Both the position numbers and the translations under genes were made by a program. Below are positions 27,378-35,934 of a stretch of DNA of 64,000 bases, one piece after another. Within the stretch, counting starts at the first letter, position 1. The number at the start of each line of letters is the position of its first letter. Origin of the DNA: Endozoicomonas sp965232255 (lineage in GTDB: Bacteria; Pseudomonadota; Gammaproteobacteria; Pseudomonadales; Endozoicomonadaceae); contig OZ246962.1 of assembly GCA_965232255.1 (NCBI GenBank), positions 1,798,001-1,862,000 of the forward strand, read 5' to 3'. A model generated the notes under the pieces. The model saw nothing but the letters and a program-made list of their open reading frames with translations. It did no database searches and was not told the DNA's origin.

Positions 27378-27410
27378 TAGGTATGAATAGGTAACACTAC
27401 CTAAAACCTA
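27378..27410. promoter_or_regulatory. Phased TAGGTA / TACCTA operator-like cluster
   Basis: TAGGTA at 27378 and 27388, TACCTA at 27398 and ACCTA at 27406: half-sites repeated at about 10-bp intervals. The middle pair forms a perfect palindrome, TAGGTA-ACAC-TACCTA, inside a larger one (TTTTAGGT 27375 / ACCTAAAA 27406). It lies 80-110 bp upstream of the 147-residue gene. The spacing of one helical turn suggests cooperative protein binding. Confidence 0.5.
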
Positions 27411-27872
27411 CCTCTGCTCCTTTAAAACAAAGACCTGCTTACTTGCAACTGATCACAAAAAATACAGAGGAGGTGTCGTAAGTTAATACTAACAACGCTG
27501 TCGAATAAGGATTATCAGGGTCAAAGAGTAGCATTTATATAAATAGCGGGTTGATTGATTTCATACTTTTTTTGCATGTTGGACGAGTGGTAATAACCAA
27601 TTTTGGTTTGTTATTTGCTTTTTTATTGCTGCTGACTTTTTAGTCAGTAATCAAAGAGATATTAAAGGCACATTCAAGCCAGATAGAAGAATGGGTCATG
27701 ATAAATTGAGTCGACGTTGACACTTTATAGCAACTTATAGCAGGGGCGTAGGTTAGTTGTTATTGCCGTATGATCTGTACTTGAATCGGCCACGTTCAGC
27801 CATTTTGCATGCTTTGTGCTCTACTGGCGTGGGCGAGTACGGTATTTCTTATCGCTTTTTTCTTAAGGATTT
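27411..27872. other. AT-rich non-coding stretch
   Basis: About 460 bp without a credible frame. The only structure I see is a perfect hairpin CTGACT-TTTT-AGTCAG at 27632-27647, and runs of T around 27565-27630. No RNA gene recognised. Confidence 0.5.
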
Positions 27873-28196
27873 ATGCACTTTATAAGCGACAATGATAGTA
27901 AATATGATCAGAGGTGTTGTTGGTGGTTAATACTTGTTGTATCGTGTCTCACTGCTTCCTTATGGGGAATAGGTATTAGCACTGATAGTGTAATTGCTGT
28001 ATATGCGGTAATTTTGATGTGATCTTTACTTATTTTCCGGGTCGGTCAGCGTCGAATTGTGCTGTACGATCAGTCTGGACATGTTTTGCGTGAGGAGTGG
28101 CGCGGTGTGATGAGCGACCCATTTCAGCCAAATGATTGCTCTAACATGTGCGTTTATGTTGCCATTGTTCGTAACGATACGGCAAAGGTGATGTGA
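27873..28196 (+). pseudogene. Two-helix membrane protein gene interrupted by one in-frame TGA
   Basis: ATG 27873 follows AAGGA (27865-27869) and an upstream stop in frame. The frame reads 49 codons to TGA at 28020-28022 and continues in the same frame for 57 codons to TGA at 28194. Helix 1 is WWLILVVSCLTASLWGIGI; helix 2 begins SVIAVYAVILM, is interrupted by TGA, and resumes SLLIF, followed by a soluble part with RVGQRRIVLYDQSG and HVLREEWRGVM. If TGA were TGG the product would be a coherent 107-residue protein, so a nonsense mutation in a tryptophan codon is the simplest reading. No SECIS-like hairpin is obvious. No family recognised. It precedes the Fnr boxes of pflB by only a few bases. 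Confidence 0.55.
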
Positions 28197-28201
28197 TTTC
28201 A

Positions 28202-28249
28202 TTGACTTGGATCAAGCGTTGATGCAGATCAAGCGTTGATACAGATCAA
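28202..28249 (+). promoter_or_regulatory. Three tandem Fnr boxes upstream of pflB
   Basis: TTGACTTGGATCAA (28202-28215), TTGATGCAGATCAA (28219-28232) and TTGATACAGATCAA (28236-28249). The second and third match the Fnr consensus TTGAT-N4-ATCAA exactly; the first has one change. They repeat with a 17-bp period, separated by GCG. The last ends 89 bp before the pflB ATG, so oxygen-dependent control of pflB, and perhaps pflA, is expected. Confidence 0.85.
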
Positions 28250-28338
28250 GTCGGTGTTGCCAGTAGTTCCTGTGCTGTCTGTCTGACCCGAGAGCAGTAT
28301 TTCCAAGGAAATCTCCAAACTTTCAGGAGCCTCTTAGT

Positions 28339-30621
28339 ATGACTGTAAATACCAGAGAACTACCAGCAGCATGGGAAGGGTTCACCCCCGGCGACTGGGC
28401 AGAAAATATCAACGTTCGCGATTTTATTCAGAAAAACTACACCCCTTATGAAGGTGACAGTTCTTTTCTGGCCGGCTCTACCGAAGCAACAGACAAGCTC
28501 TGGGCTGACGTTATGGAAGGCATCAAGGAAGAGAACCGCACCCACGCACCACTCGACTTCGATACCGACCTGCCATCTACCATTGACTCCCACGAAGCGG
28601 GTTACATCAACAAAGATCTCGAAACCATCGTTGGTCTGCAAACCGACAAGCCGCTCAAGCGTGCCATCATGCCTTTCGGTGGTATCCGTATGGTGGAAAC
28701 CTCCTGTGAGGTTTATGGTCGCAAGCTGGATGAGACTGTTAATAAAATCTTCACCGATTACCGCAAGACCCATAATGCCGGTGTTTTCGATGTTTACACT
28801 GCATCAATCCGTGACTGTCGTAAGTCTGGCATTATTACTGGTCTGCCTGATGCCTACGGTCGTGGCCGTATTATCGGCGACTATCGTCGTGTAGCTTTGT
28901 ACGGTATTGATCGTCTGATCGCCGACAAAAAAGCTCAGCACAAGTCTCTGGACTCTGCGCTGGAACAGGGCGAAAACCTGGAGCGCACCATTCAGCTGCG
29001 TGAAGAGATCATGGAGCAGATCCGTGCCCTGATGCAGATGAAAACCATGGCTGCCAAGTACGGCTTTGACATCAGTGGTCCTGCCACCAATGCCCGTGAA
29101 GCAGTGCAGTGGACTTACTTTGGTTACCTGGCAGCGGTTAAGTCACAAAATGGTGCAGCCATGTCCCTTGGCCGTACTACCTCCTTCCTGGATATCTACA
29201 TTCAGCGTGATCTGGATGCTGGCAAGATTACCGAAACCGATGCTCAGGAGATGATGGATCACTTCGTCATGAAGCTGCGTATGGTTCGCTTCTTGCGTAC
29301 GCCTGAATATGACCAGCTGTTCTCCGGCGACCCAATCTGGGCGACAGAGTGCATCGGTGGTATGGGTCTTGATGGTCGTACACTGGTCACCAAAAACGCC
29401 TTCCGTCTGCTCAACACCATGTACACCATGGGACCATCGCCAGAGCCTAACATCACGGTTCTGTGGTCTGAGCAGTTGCCACAGAGTTTTAAAGAGTTCT
29501 GTGCCAAGGTTTCTATCGATACCAGCTCTATCCAGTACGAAAATGATGACCTGATGCGCCCGGACATGAACAGCGACGATTACGCCATCGCCTGTTGCGT
29601 GTCGCCAATGGTCGTTGGTAAGCAGATGCAGTTCTTCGGTGCCCGTGCCAACCTGGGTAAAACCCTGCTGTACGCCATCAATGGTGGTGTTGATGAGAAG
29701 CTGAAAGTCCAGATTGGCCCGAAATCCGACAAGATTACTTCTGAGTATCTGGATTACGACGACGTTTATGCTCGCTTTGACACCTTGATGGATTGGCTGG
29801 CCACCCAGTACGTAGCGGCGCTGAACAGCATCCACTACATGCACGACAAGTACTCCTACGAAGCTGGCCTGATGGCACTGCACGACCGTGACGTTATTCG
29901 CACCATGGCTTGTGGTATCGCCGGTCTTTCCGTGGCAGCTGACTCTCTGTCTGCTATCAAGTATGCCAAGGTTAAGCCCATTCGTGACGAAGATGGCGTT
30001 GCTGTTGACTTTGAAATCGAAGGTGACTTCCCTAAATTCGGTAACAACGAAGAGCGTGTTGACGCCATCGCCTGTGACCTGGTGGAAACCTTCATGAAGA
30101 AGGTAGCATCGCACCGCATGTACCGCGATGCTATTCCGACTCAGTCCGTTCTGACCATCACGTCCAACGTCGTGTATGGCAAAAAGACCGGGACCACTCC
30201 GGACGGTCGTCGTGCAGGTCAGCCATTCGGCCCAGGCGCTAACCCGATGCACGGTCGTGACACCAGCGGTGCGGTTGCTTCTTTGAGTTCGGTTGCCAAA
30301 CTGCCATTTGCCTATGCCAAAGATGGTATTTCTTACACCTTCTCCATCGTGCCCAAGGCACTGGGTAAAGACGACGTCAGTCGTAGTAAGAACCTGGTCG
30401 GCCTGATGGATGGTTACTTCCACAATGAGCAGGGACGTGAAGGTGGCCAGCACCTGAACGTTAACGTTATGAACCGCGACATGCTTGAAGATGCAGTAGC
30501 GAATCCGGAGAAGTATCCTTCTCTAACCATTCGTGTTTCCGGCTATGCAGTGCGCTTTAACTCGCTGACGCCAGAACAGCAGCGCGACGTTATTACTCGT
30601 ACATTTACCGGTTCACTGTAA
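28339..30621 (+). CDS. pflB: Formate C-acetyltransferase (pyruvate formate-lyase)
   Basis: Glycyl-radical enzyme that splits pyruvate with CoA into acetyl-CoA and formate under anaerobic conditions. The 760 residues match the E. coli enzyme in size. The adjacent active-site cysteines are Cys419-Cys420 (IACCVSPM) and the radical glycine is Gly735 (RVSGYAVRFNSL). An upstream array of Fnr boxes and a downstream terminator (30658-30685) frame it, with the activase gene pflA next on the same strand. The coding region is locally rich in preferred codons, as expected for a highly expressed gene. Confidence 0.98.
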   Translation: MTVNTRELPAAWEGFTPGDWAENINVRDFIQKNYTPYEGDSSFLAGSTEATDKLWADVMEGIKEENRTHAPLDFDTDLPSTIDSHEAGYINKDLETIVGLQTDKPLKRAIMPFGGIRMVETSCEVYGRKLDETVNKIFTDYRKTHNAGVFDVYTASIRDCRKSGIITGLPDAYGRGRIIGDYRRVALYGIDRLIADKKAQHKSLDSALEQGENLERTIQLREEIMEQIRALMQMKTMAAKYGFDISGPATNAREAVQWTYFGYLAAVKSQNGAAMSLGRTTSFLDIYIQRDLDAGKITETDAQEMMDHFVMKLRMVRFLRTPEYDQLFSGDPIWATECIGGMGLDGRTLVTKNAFRLLNTMYTMGPSPEPNITVLWSEQLPQSFKEFCAKVSIDTSSIQYENDDLMRPDMNSDDYAIACCVSPMVVGKQMQFFGARANLGKTLLYAINGGVDEKLKVQIGPKSDKITSEYLDYDDVYARFDTLMDWLATQYVAALNSIHYMHDKYSYEAGLMALHDRDVIRTMACGIAGLSVAADSLSAIKYAKVKPIRDEDGVAVDFEIEGDFPKFGNNEERVDAIACDLVETFMKKVASHRMYRDAIPTQSVLTITSNVVYGKKTGTTPDGRRAGQPFGPGANPMHGRDTSGAVASLSSVAKLPFAYAKDGISYTFSIVPKALGKDDVSRSKNLVGLMDGYFHNEQGREGGQHLNVNVMNRDMLEDAVANPEKYPSLTIRVSGYAVRFNSLTPEQQRDVITRTFTGSL

Positions 30622-30657
30622 GACTGATTGTAGTAACTTGGTAAGCGCTTAAACTCC

Positions 30658-30687
30658 AAAAGGCCGGCATCGTCGGCCTTTTTTTGG
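30658..30687 (+). terminator. Terminator after pflB
   Basis: AAAAGGCCG / CGGCCTTTT stem of 9 bp with a 7-nt loop and a T-run (30681-30685). A classic rho-independent terminator between pflB and pflA, so pflA probably has its own promoter or relies on read-through. Confidence 0.85.
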
Positions 30688-30768
30688 TTCTGTATTTTGC
30701 TTTACTGGTAATTGACAATGGTTTTTTATCAGATGGTATTGAATTAATTGGTTAACAGGAGAGTCGCG

Positions 30769-31500
30769 ATGTCTGTCGGTCGTGTACATTCTATGGACTC
30801 ATTTGGCACTGTAGACGGACCCGGTATCCGCTATGTAGTGTTTATGCAGGGCTGTCAAATGCGCTGTCGCTATTGCCATAACCGGGATACCTGGGATCTT
30901 CGCGAGGGCGGTGAGTTGCTTAGCCACGAAGCCGTTCTGGACAAGATTCTCAAAGTGCGTCATTTTCTTACAGGCGGTGTTACCGTCACCGGTGGCGAAC
31001 CGATATTGCAGGCGGAGTTTGTTGCTGATCTTTTTCAGGCACTAAAAAAACATGGTATTCACACTTGCCTGGATACCAATGGTTTTGCCAAACATATTAC
31101 TCCGGATATTGAACGTCTTTTGTCTTATACAGATTTGGTAATGCTGGATATTAAGCAGCCAGACGAGGAAATGCATAAGAAGTTGACCTCCGTCACTGGT
31201 CAGTACACTCGCAATTTTGCCATGTACCTGAAGGAGTTGAAAAAGGCTACCTGGATTCGTTATGTGGTGGTGGAAGGTTATACCGTCGACCCGATCTATG
31301 CAGCGATGTTGGCAGATATGGTGGAGAATATGGGCTGTGTGGAGAAAGTGGAAATCTTGCCTTATCACAGTCTTGGAGTACACAAGTGGGACGCTTTTGA
31401 AGGGAAATATGAGCTGGAGAGCGTCAGACCACCGTCGAACGAACAGCTTGATGCCATTAAGGCTGAATTTGATAAACGGGGAATTGTGGCCGCTTATTAA
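30769..31500 (+). CDS. pflA: Pyruvate formate-lyase activating enzyme
   Basis: Radical-SAM enzyme that installs the glycyl radical on PflB. The ATG at 30769 has AGGAG upstream and gives 243 residues beginning MSVGRVHSMDSFGTVDGPG, the normal family start; a GTG seven codons earlier is not needed. The [4Fe-4S] motif is Cys29, Cys33 and Cys36 (GCQMRCRYCHNRD), identical in position to E. coli PflA. Partner of the adjacent pflB. Confidence 0.96.
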   Translation: MSVGRVHSMDSFGTVDGPGIRYVVFMQGCQMRCRYCHNRDTWDLREGGELLSHEAVLDKILKVRHFLTGGVTVTGGEPILQAEFVADLFQALKKHGIHTCLDTNGFAKHITPDIERLLSYTDLVMLDIKQPDEEMHKKLTSVTGQYTRNFAMYLKELKKATWIRYVVVEGYTVDPIYAAMLADMVENMGCVEKVEILPYHSLGVHKWDAFEGKYELESVRPPSNEQLDAIKAEFDKRGIVAAY

Positions 31501-31852
31501 TTAATCTGGGCTCTTGGTGTATTCCGGGGAGCTGGTAGCAGCGTGGTTTGCCCAGCGTTGAACAATAAGCACTCTGAGCTCCCCAACTCTCATACGAACT
31601 CCACAGGTTTAACATTCCTCCAGCCTTTATACCCTCAGGTGCGGAGGTAGGTCTGCAAAGACAGGTTGATAAAAGATAGGTTGATAGTAGCAGCGACTCT
31701 TTTAACCGCAATATCGGGAGCTACCGAATTTGTGGATGGCAAAAGCGGATAGCAAAAGAAGTTGGATTTCCAGCCTTATCAGACTGATCGCACTCCTCCT
31801 CCAGCTCCTGCGCGGGGAGCTCCAGCGAGGAAATTTGATGAATTCTCGCGGC
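31501..31852. other. Intergenic region with repeat copy D
   Basis: Holds the dispersed repeat copy at 31614-31642. Bases 31762-31860 read as a short proline-rich frame (QTDRTPPPAPARGAPARKF) without a credible RBS and running into the antisense of the RloB gene; it may be a fragment of a lost gene. Nothing else is recognised. Confidence 0.4.
31614..31642. repeat. Dispersed intergenic repeat, copy D
   Basis: Read on the minus strand it is GCACCTGAGGGTATAAAGGC followed by TGGAGGAAT, matching copy A (GCACC..GAGAGCATAAAGGC...GAGGAAT). It lies about 115 bp downstream of pflA. Confidence 0.6.
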
Positions 31853-32539
31853 TCATTGTTTTTTCAGTTCGTAGAGGTATTCGACCAGATCATGCATCTG
31901 CGTGGAGGGGTTATCGCTACCATTTTTCTGGTTTTCTTGCTCAAGCCGTTTGGCAAAGGTTAATGCCTGTTTGGTTTGTTCTTTTATCTGGCTATAAAGG
32001 CCCTGTTTGCCTTTTGCGTAGTGTGGAAGGTATTGGCTAAGGTGACGAATAACTTCCTGAGCTGCAGTTCTCTTGCTGCTGGGCAAGAATGGTGCTGTTC
32101 GCGGTTCGAAATGGAGAACCAGCCAGACTTCAAAACAGGGGGTAGAGGTAATGGCAGCAAAGGTAACACCCTTAACCTTGATCTGTCTGATTTTGTTCAG
32201 GGCTTTACTGTAGCGATTGCCATGCTGTTCGTGCTCGTCTCTATCAAACACGCAGAAAATTCTGTCATAGTTGTCTTGATGCTTCTGGCGGGACTGTTGA
32301 TTGACGAGTGCTTCTGCATGCTCAACAACGCTGAGCGGATCAGAACCGGGTGAGGGGGCTATGGATACGTTAGCGGTTGACAGCTTTAGCTCGTCCTTGA
32401 TTTCATTCAGGTAGTTGGGCTCAGTCTTGGTACCTTCACAAACAATTAAAACTTTGTCGTAGGATTCCCTCTTTGCTTGCTTACGGGCCAACCCCACCAG
32501 TGTTGCCGCTTTGCGTCGTTGATGAAACTTGTCGGACAC
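31853..32539 (-). CDS. RloB / AbiLii-like TOPRIM protein of a two-gene defence cassette
   Basis: 228 residues of the RloB family. The TOPRIM-like core is seen in VLIVCEGTKTEPNYL (acidic Glu, about residue 35), FCVFDRDEHE (DxD-type motif, about 93) and the family motif TPCFEVWLVLHF (about 132). TOPRIM proteins of this kind are predicted metal-dependent nucleases. It begins 2 bp after the stop of the partner ATPase gene, so the pair is one operon. RloA/RloB pairs and the related lactococcal AbiL system are known or predicted anti-phage abortive-infection modules. Nuclease activity here is inferred from the family. Confidence 0.85.
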   Translation of the reverse strand: MSDKFHQRRKAATLVGLARKQAKRESYDKVLIVCEGTKTEPNYLNEIKDELKLSTANVSIAPSPGSDPLSVVEHAEALVNQQSRQKHQDNYDRIFCVFDRDEHEQHGNRYSKALNKIRQIKVKGVTFAAITSTPCFEVWLVLHFEPRTAPFLPSSKRTAAQEVIRHLSQYLPHYAKGKQGLYSQIKEQTKQALTFAKRLEQENQKNGSDNPSTQMHDLVEYLYELKKQ

Positions 32540-32541
32540 AG

Positions 32542-33837
32542 CTAATTCCCCATTGCCGTAGAGACATCAGCATAAAAGTGCTGCAAATAGGGCACCGCGC
32601 CGTATCGGCCGTCTAGATAGTAGCGCTCAATATCTTCCGCGCCTTTGCGTACCTTAAAGTCCGAAAGGGGCGTTAATTGTGTGCCCTGTGCACCCTCTTG
32701 CGACGCGAACCAGACTTGGTCTCTGCGGAACACCTCTTGACTGAGGATTGAGGTTTCGTGAGTAGTAAACACAAGCTGAGCGTTTTTCGAGTTGGTCTGG
32801 CTGTTGTGGAACAAGCCAACCAGCATTCGGACAATGAGTGGGTGCAGGTTGTCATGCAGCTCATCAATAAAGAGTACGTAACCTTTTTTGAGTACATCCA
32901 GCCAAGGGCCTGCATAGGCGAATAATTTTTGGGTACCGTCGGACTCACTTTTAAGCGGTAATGCAACCGCAGAATCGTTTTCACCTGCGTGGATGATTTG
33001 GATATCAACGAACTCTTGGGTTTCCGACTGTCGAAGAATGTATTGCTTCATATCATCCGGCATGTCGTCCGGTAGATCATTGGCACTGATCTTTTTGGGT
33101 TTGACTTTAATGTCAGTAATGTTCAGGTCCGCTGATTTGAGAAATTGGACAATCTCTTTTCTTTGAGCAGCCTTTTCACACAAGCTGGCTGAAAAGCTGG
33201 GATCAAAACCACCAATACCAACTATTTTTAACGTCTGCTCAAACCAGTCAAACACCGGCTGAAGCTGTTCGCAGTTGAGCTGCACGGCAGTGGAAAGCAA
33301 TAAGGCATTATCCCGGGTGCTGTCCTTCCACAGTTTTTTCTGGCCTTTCAAGGCTTCCATGCGGCCCCACTGGTGGGATTGGCTGCCTTCGTCCCAGGCG
33401 CGTTCGATCCAGGTCTGCGCTCGGCCACTGGGGTAAGCATAAAGCCATTCATCCATAACCCGCTCGCTGGTCGCTGAGAATCCGTACTGAAAGCGGACAC
33501 CGTTGACATAAAAGGTGGCTTCAAATTCGCAGGGTTCCTGAACCGTCTCCGTAGACAGCAAGTAAGGTTCCATAGGCAGCTCTTTTCCCCGCTGCCAGCC
33601 GGCAGAGTGAACCACGACTCGTTGCATGGTTCGCAGAGCACGGATCAGATTGCTCTTGCCGGAGGCATTCGCACCATAGATGGCGGCGGAACGGAGTAAG
33701 GCCATGTCGGCCTTATCCGGGAAGGGAAAGCTGTGGGTATCCAGCTTATCGTCATCTTTTAATTTTCCCCTGACCATGGTCAGAGTTTGCCTTTCACGAT
33801 AGGAGCGGAAGTTTGTGGTCGAGAATTCGATTAGCAT
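32542..33837 (-). CDS. RloA / AbiLi-like AAA ATPase of a defence cassette
   Basis: 431-residue ABC/SMC-type ATPase. It begins with FSTTNFRSYRERQTLTM, typical of OLD/RloA ATPases, then Walker A GANASGKSNL (about residue 55). Walker B is FIDELHDNLHP (about residue 320) and the H-loop VFTTHET (about 353). GAGG precedes the ATG at 33837. Partner of the TOPRIM gene 2 bp downstream. By analogy with other ATPase-TOPRIM defence pairs, the ATPase would sense infection and license the effector; the trigger is unknown. The AT-rich flanks fit horizontal gain. Confidence 0.87.
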   Translation of the reverse strand: MLIEFSTTNFRSYRERQTLTMVRGKLKDDDKLDTHSFPFPDKADMALLRSAAIYGANASGKSNLIRALRTMQRVVVHSAGWQRGKELPMEPYLLSTETVQEPCEFEATFYVNGVRFQYGFSATSERVMDEWLYAYPSGRAQTWIERAWDEGSQSHQWGRMEALKGQKKLWKDSTRDNALLLSTAVQLNCEQLQPVFDWFEQTLKIVGIGGFDPSFSASLCEKAAQRKEIVQFLKSADLNITDIKVKPKKISANDLPDDMPDDMKQYILRQSETQEFVDIQIIHAGENDSAVALPLKSESDGTQKLFAYAGPWLDVLKKGYVLFIDELHDNLHPLIVRMLVGLFHNSQTNSKNAQLVFTTHETSILSQEVFRRDQVWFASQEGAQGTQLTPLSDFKVRKGAEDIERYYLDGRYGAVPYLQHFYADVSTAMGN

Positions 33838-34141
33838 AACGACCTCTATTATCAGGTTAGCGAGGCAAATACAGCATATTATGTTTAAATTATATGTTTA
33901 TTGGTATTTAATCCAGTTTTAAATTTAATTTTGTCAGAAATTGACTGATTTTCTGGCCAAAATGAATAAAGATGGTTGGCTTGACACTTTTTGACCCTTG
34001 TCCTCAGAACAGTTCCTGACTCGCAATAGACGACGGTGTCTTTTGAATGTGGAGCGTTTTGCCGCGAATCGTTGAACTTTCCACCGGCTTGTTGTCAAAC
34101 CCATGCGCTGTTAATGGGCTTTTTCCCCAGTGAGGTTGGTT
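33838..34141. other. AT-rich intergenic region upstream of the RloA gene
   Basis: About 300 bp. The first 130 bp are clearly AT-richer than the surroundings and must hold the promoter of the defence cassette, reading to the left. No RNA gene or repeat recognised. Confidence 0.45.
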
Positions 34142-34489
34142 ATGGTTGATTTAATGGCATCGCTGCGTTTTGATTCGCATGTAAACGACACTTTTGTTAT
34201 ACCGCCAAAGGCGAGGTCATCCGCCTCCAGTGGAGGTATGATTACGGCTCATCAGGACATTACAGGGCAGTTGTTGTCTGTTGCTGTGCCTGCTGATTTA
34301 TTGTCGGAAGGTGCTTTGGAATCTCGGTCTGCATCGCTTGGCAGTGCGGCGCAGTTTGCCGGCCAATCGAACGAGGCGAGCGAGCCTGAGGCTATGGAAG
34401 CTTTACCAGGGGAGCTCTATGCACAAAGTTGCGCTATCTGCAATGGCGGCGCATGCCCTTGTTCTTGCGGGGCCATTACGCCGGTATAG
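34142..34489 (+). CDS. Hypothetical protein with Cys-rich C-terminus
   Basis: The ATG at 34142 has GAGG seven bases upstream, giving 115 residues. The protein is Ser/Ala-rich and ends in a cluster of five cysteines (SCAICNGGACPCSCGAI, residues about 95-111) that could bind a metal. No signal peptide, no membrane helix, no recognised domain. It stands alone between the defence cassette and guaC and is followed by a strong hairpin. May be lineage-specific. Confidence 0.55.
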   Translation: MVDLMASLRFDSHVNDTFVIPPKARSSASSGGMITAHQDITGQLLSVAVPADLLSEGALESRSASLGSAAQFAGQSNEASEPEAMEALPGELYAQSCAICNGGACPCSCGAITPV

Positions 34490-34500
34490 CACTTGCGGGC

Positions 34501-34544
34501 AACGCTATCTGTTAATAAACGCTATCTGTTAATAACAGACAGCG
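34501..34544. terminator. Bidirectional hairpin built from a 17-bp duplication
   Basis: AACGCTATCTGTTAATA is repeated in tandem (34501-34517 and 34518-34534). The second copy pairs with AACAGACAGCG to form CGCTATCTGTT / AACAGACAGCG (one mismatch, 3-nt loop). It lies between two convergent genes, so it can end both. Confidence 0.65.
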
Positions 34545-34553
34545 CGCAGCGGA

Positions 34554-35591
34554 TCAGTTAAAGATGGGGTTTTCCTGTTCCTGAACCCGAATGAACGTGG
34601 TGCGCTTGGACAACTCTTTGAGTTGCGCGGCCCCCACGTAGGTGCAGGTGGAGCGTACGCCACCAAGAATGTCCTGAATGGTCTCCAGGATCGGGCCACG
34701 GTAAGGCACTTTCACCGTTTTGCCCTCAGAGGCACGGTAATTGGCCACGCCGCCAGCGTGTTGATCCATAGCCGTTTTTGAGCTCATCCCATAGAATAAG
34801 CGGAATTGTCGGCCATTTTCTTCCACCAGTTCACCACCGGACTCATCGTGACCGGCAAACATGCCGCCGATCATGACAAAATCTGCACCACCGCCAAAAG
34901 CCTTGGACACATCTCCAGCGCAAGTGCAGCCGCCATCAGAGATAACGTGACCACCAATGCCGTGGGCGGCATCAGAACACTCAATAACAGCAGACAGTTG
35001 CGGATAGCCGACGCCGGTTTTTACCCGTGTCGTACACACTGAGCCCGGACCGATGCCAACTTTGACAATATCGGCACCTTTAAGGATCAGTTCTTCGACC
35101 ATTTCACCAGTGACCACATTGCCGGCCACGATAACTTTATCGGGAAAGCTCTGGCGTACCCGGGAGACGTATTGAACAAAATGCTCGGAATAGCCGTTGG
35201 CAACATCGATACAAATAAAACGTAATTTGTCGTTTAATGACAAAATTTCGGACATTTTTTCGAAATCACTCTCGGATGTGCCACTGCTGACCATGATGTA
35301 GTCTTCGATATTGGCCGGGGCACTAGCGAAAAAATCCTGCCATTGGGCTATGGTGTAATGTTTGTGTACGGCGGTGAGCATTTTGTGCTCCGCCAGAGCC
35401 AGCGCCACGGAGAAAGTGCCGACGGTATCCATATTGGCAGCAATTACCGGTACACCCGTCCACTCTTGGTTGGTGTGGAAAAAACGGAAGGTACGCTCCA
35501 GGCTAACCTGTGAGCGGCTTTTTAGCGTGGAACGCTTTGGTCGGAACAGAACGTCTTTGAAACCCAGTTTGATATCAGCTTCTACACGCAT
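34554..35591 (-). CDS. guaC: GMP reductase
   Basis: NADPH-dependent reductase that converts GMP to IMP in purine salvage. 345 residues, TIM barrel of the IMPDH/GMPR family without CBS domains. The catalytic Cys lies in GPGSVCTTRVKTGVGYPQLS (about residue 185). The N-terminus MRVEADIKLGFKDVLFRPKR and the flap GMSSKTAMDQHAGG are characteristic of GuaC. Single gene, facing the small Cys-rich gene. Confidence 0.97.
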   Translation of the reverse strand: MRVEADIKLGFKDVLFRPKRSTLKSRSQVSLERTFRFFHTNQEWTGVPVIAANMDTVGTFSVALALAEHKMLTAVHKHYTIAQWQDFFASAPANIEDYIMVSSGTSESDFEKMSEILSLNDKLRFICIDVANGYSEHFVQYVSRVRQSFPDKVIVAGNVVTGEMVEELILKGADIVKVGIGPGSVCTTRVKTGVGYPQLSAVIECSDAAHGIGGHVISDGGCTCAGDVSKAFGGGADFVMIGGMFAGHDESGGELVEENGRQFRLFYGMSSKTAMDQHAGGVANYRASEGKTVKVPYRGPILETIQDILGGVRSTCTYVGAAQLKELSKRTTFIRVQEQENPIFN

Positions 35592-35934
35592 AATGGTTCT
35601 CTGCTTTCTTTATGGCCAGCAATAAACACTGGCCATATTTGACCGTCTCAATCGGTTCGGGAAATTGGCTGTACAAGCGGTCGGAAAGATTGGGGGAGCA
35701 GGGTAGCTCTCAACGATTTGCTTTGCGAAGACAGGGGCGAAACCGGTGTTTTTGCCGGGAAAAAAGCACACCTGTCGCTCATACGACCGAAGTATACTCA
35801 GGCTATTAGTGAAATAAAAGATAAATGGCGGGTTTCGCTGGGGCAGACTAACCCTATATTTACGACACCTGTCAATCATTATTGATGGACAGGTGATCGT
35901 TGCTGGGGAGATGGTTGCTGGACAGGTGTCACTA
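35592..35934. other. Intergenic region between guaC and udk
   Basis: 343 bp between two same-strand genes. It must carry the guaC promoter, but I see no clear -35/-10 pair. GGACAGGTG occurs twice about 30 bp apart near 35887 and 35922. A minus-strand frame covering 35610-35879 lacks RBS and family features and is not called. Confidence 0.4.

Noticed and set aside
28020..28022. Selenocysteine codon in the split membrane protein
   Set aside because: No clear SECIS-like hairpin follows the TGA, and the position in a hydrophobic helix fits Trp better.
29143..30453. Long antisense frame across pflB
   Set aside because: A codon-bias artefact opposite a highly expressed gene; pflB identity is certain.
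31762..32040. Proline-rich plus-strand frame overlapping the RloB gene
   Set aside because: Only its first 30 or so codons look protein-like; it then runs antisense to RloB. At most a gene fragment.
35610..35879. Minus-strand frame between guaC and udk
   Set aside because: No RBS, composition unlike coding DNA here, no family features.
35592..35934. Purine riboswitch upstream of guaC
   Set aside because: No aptamer-like conserved core or paired arms could be identified.
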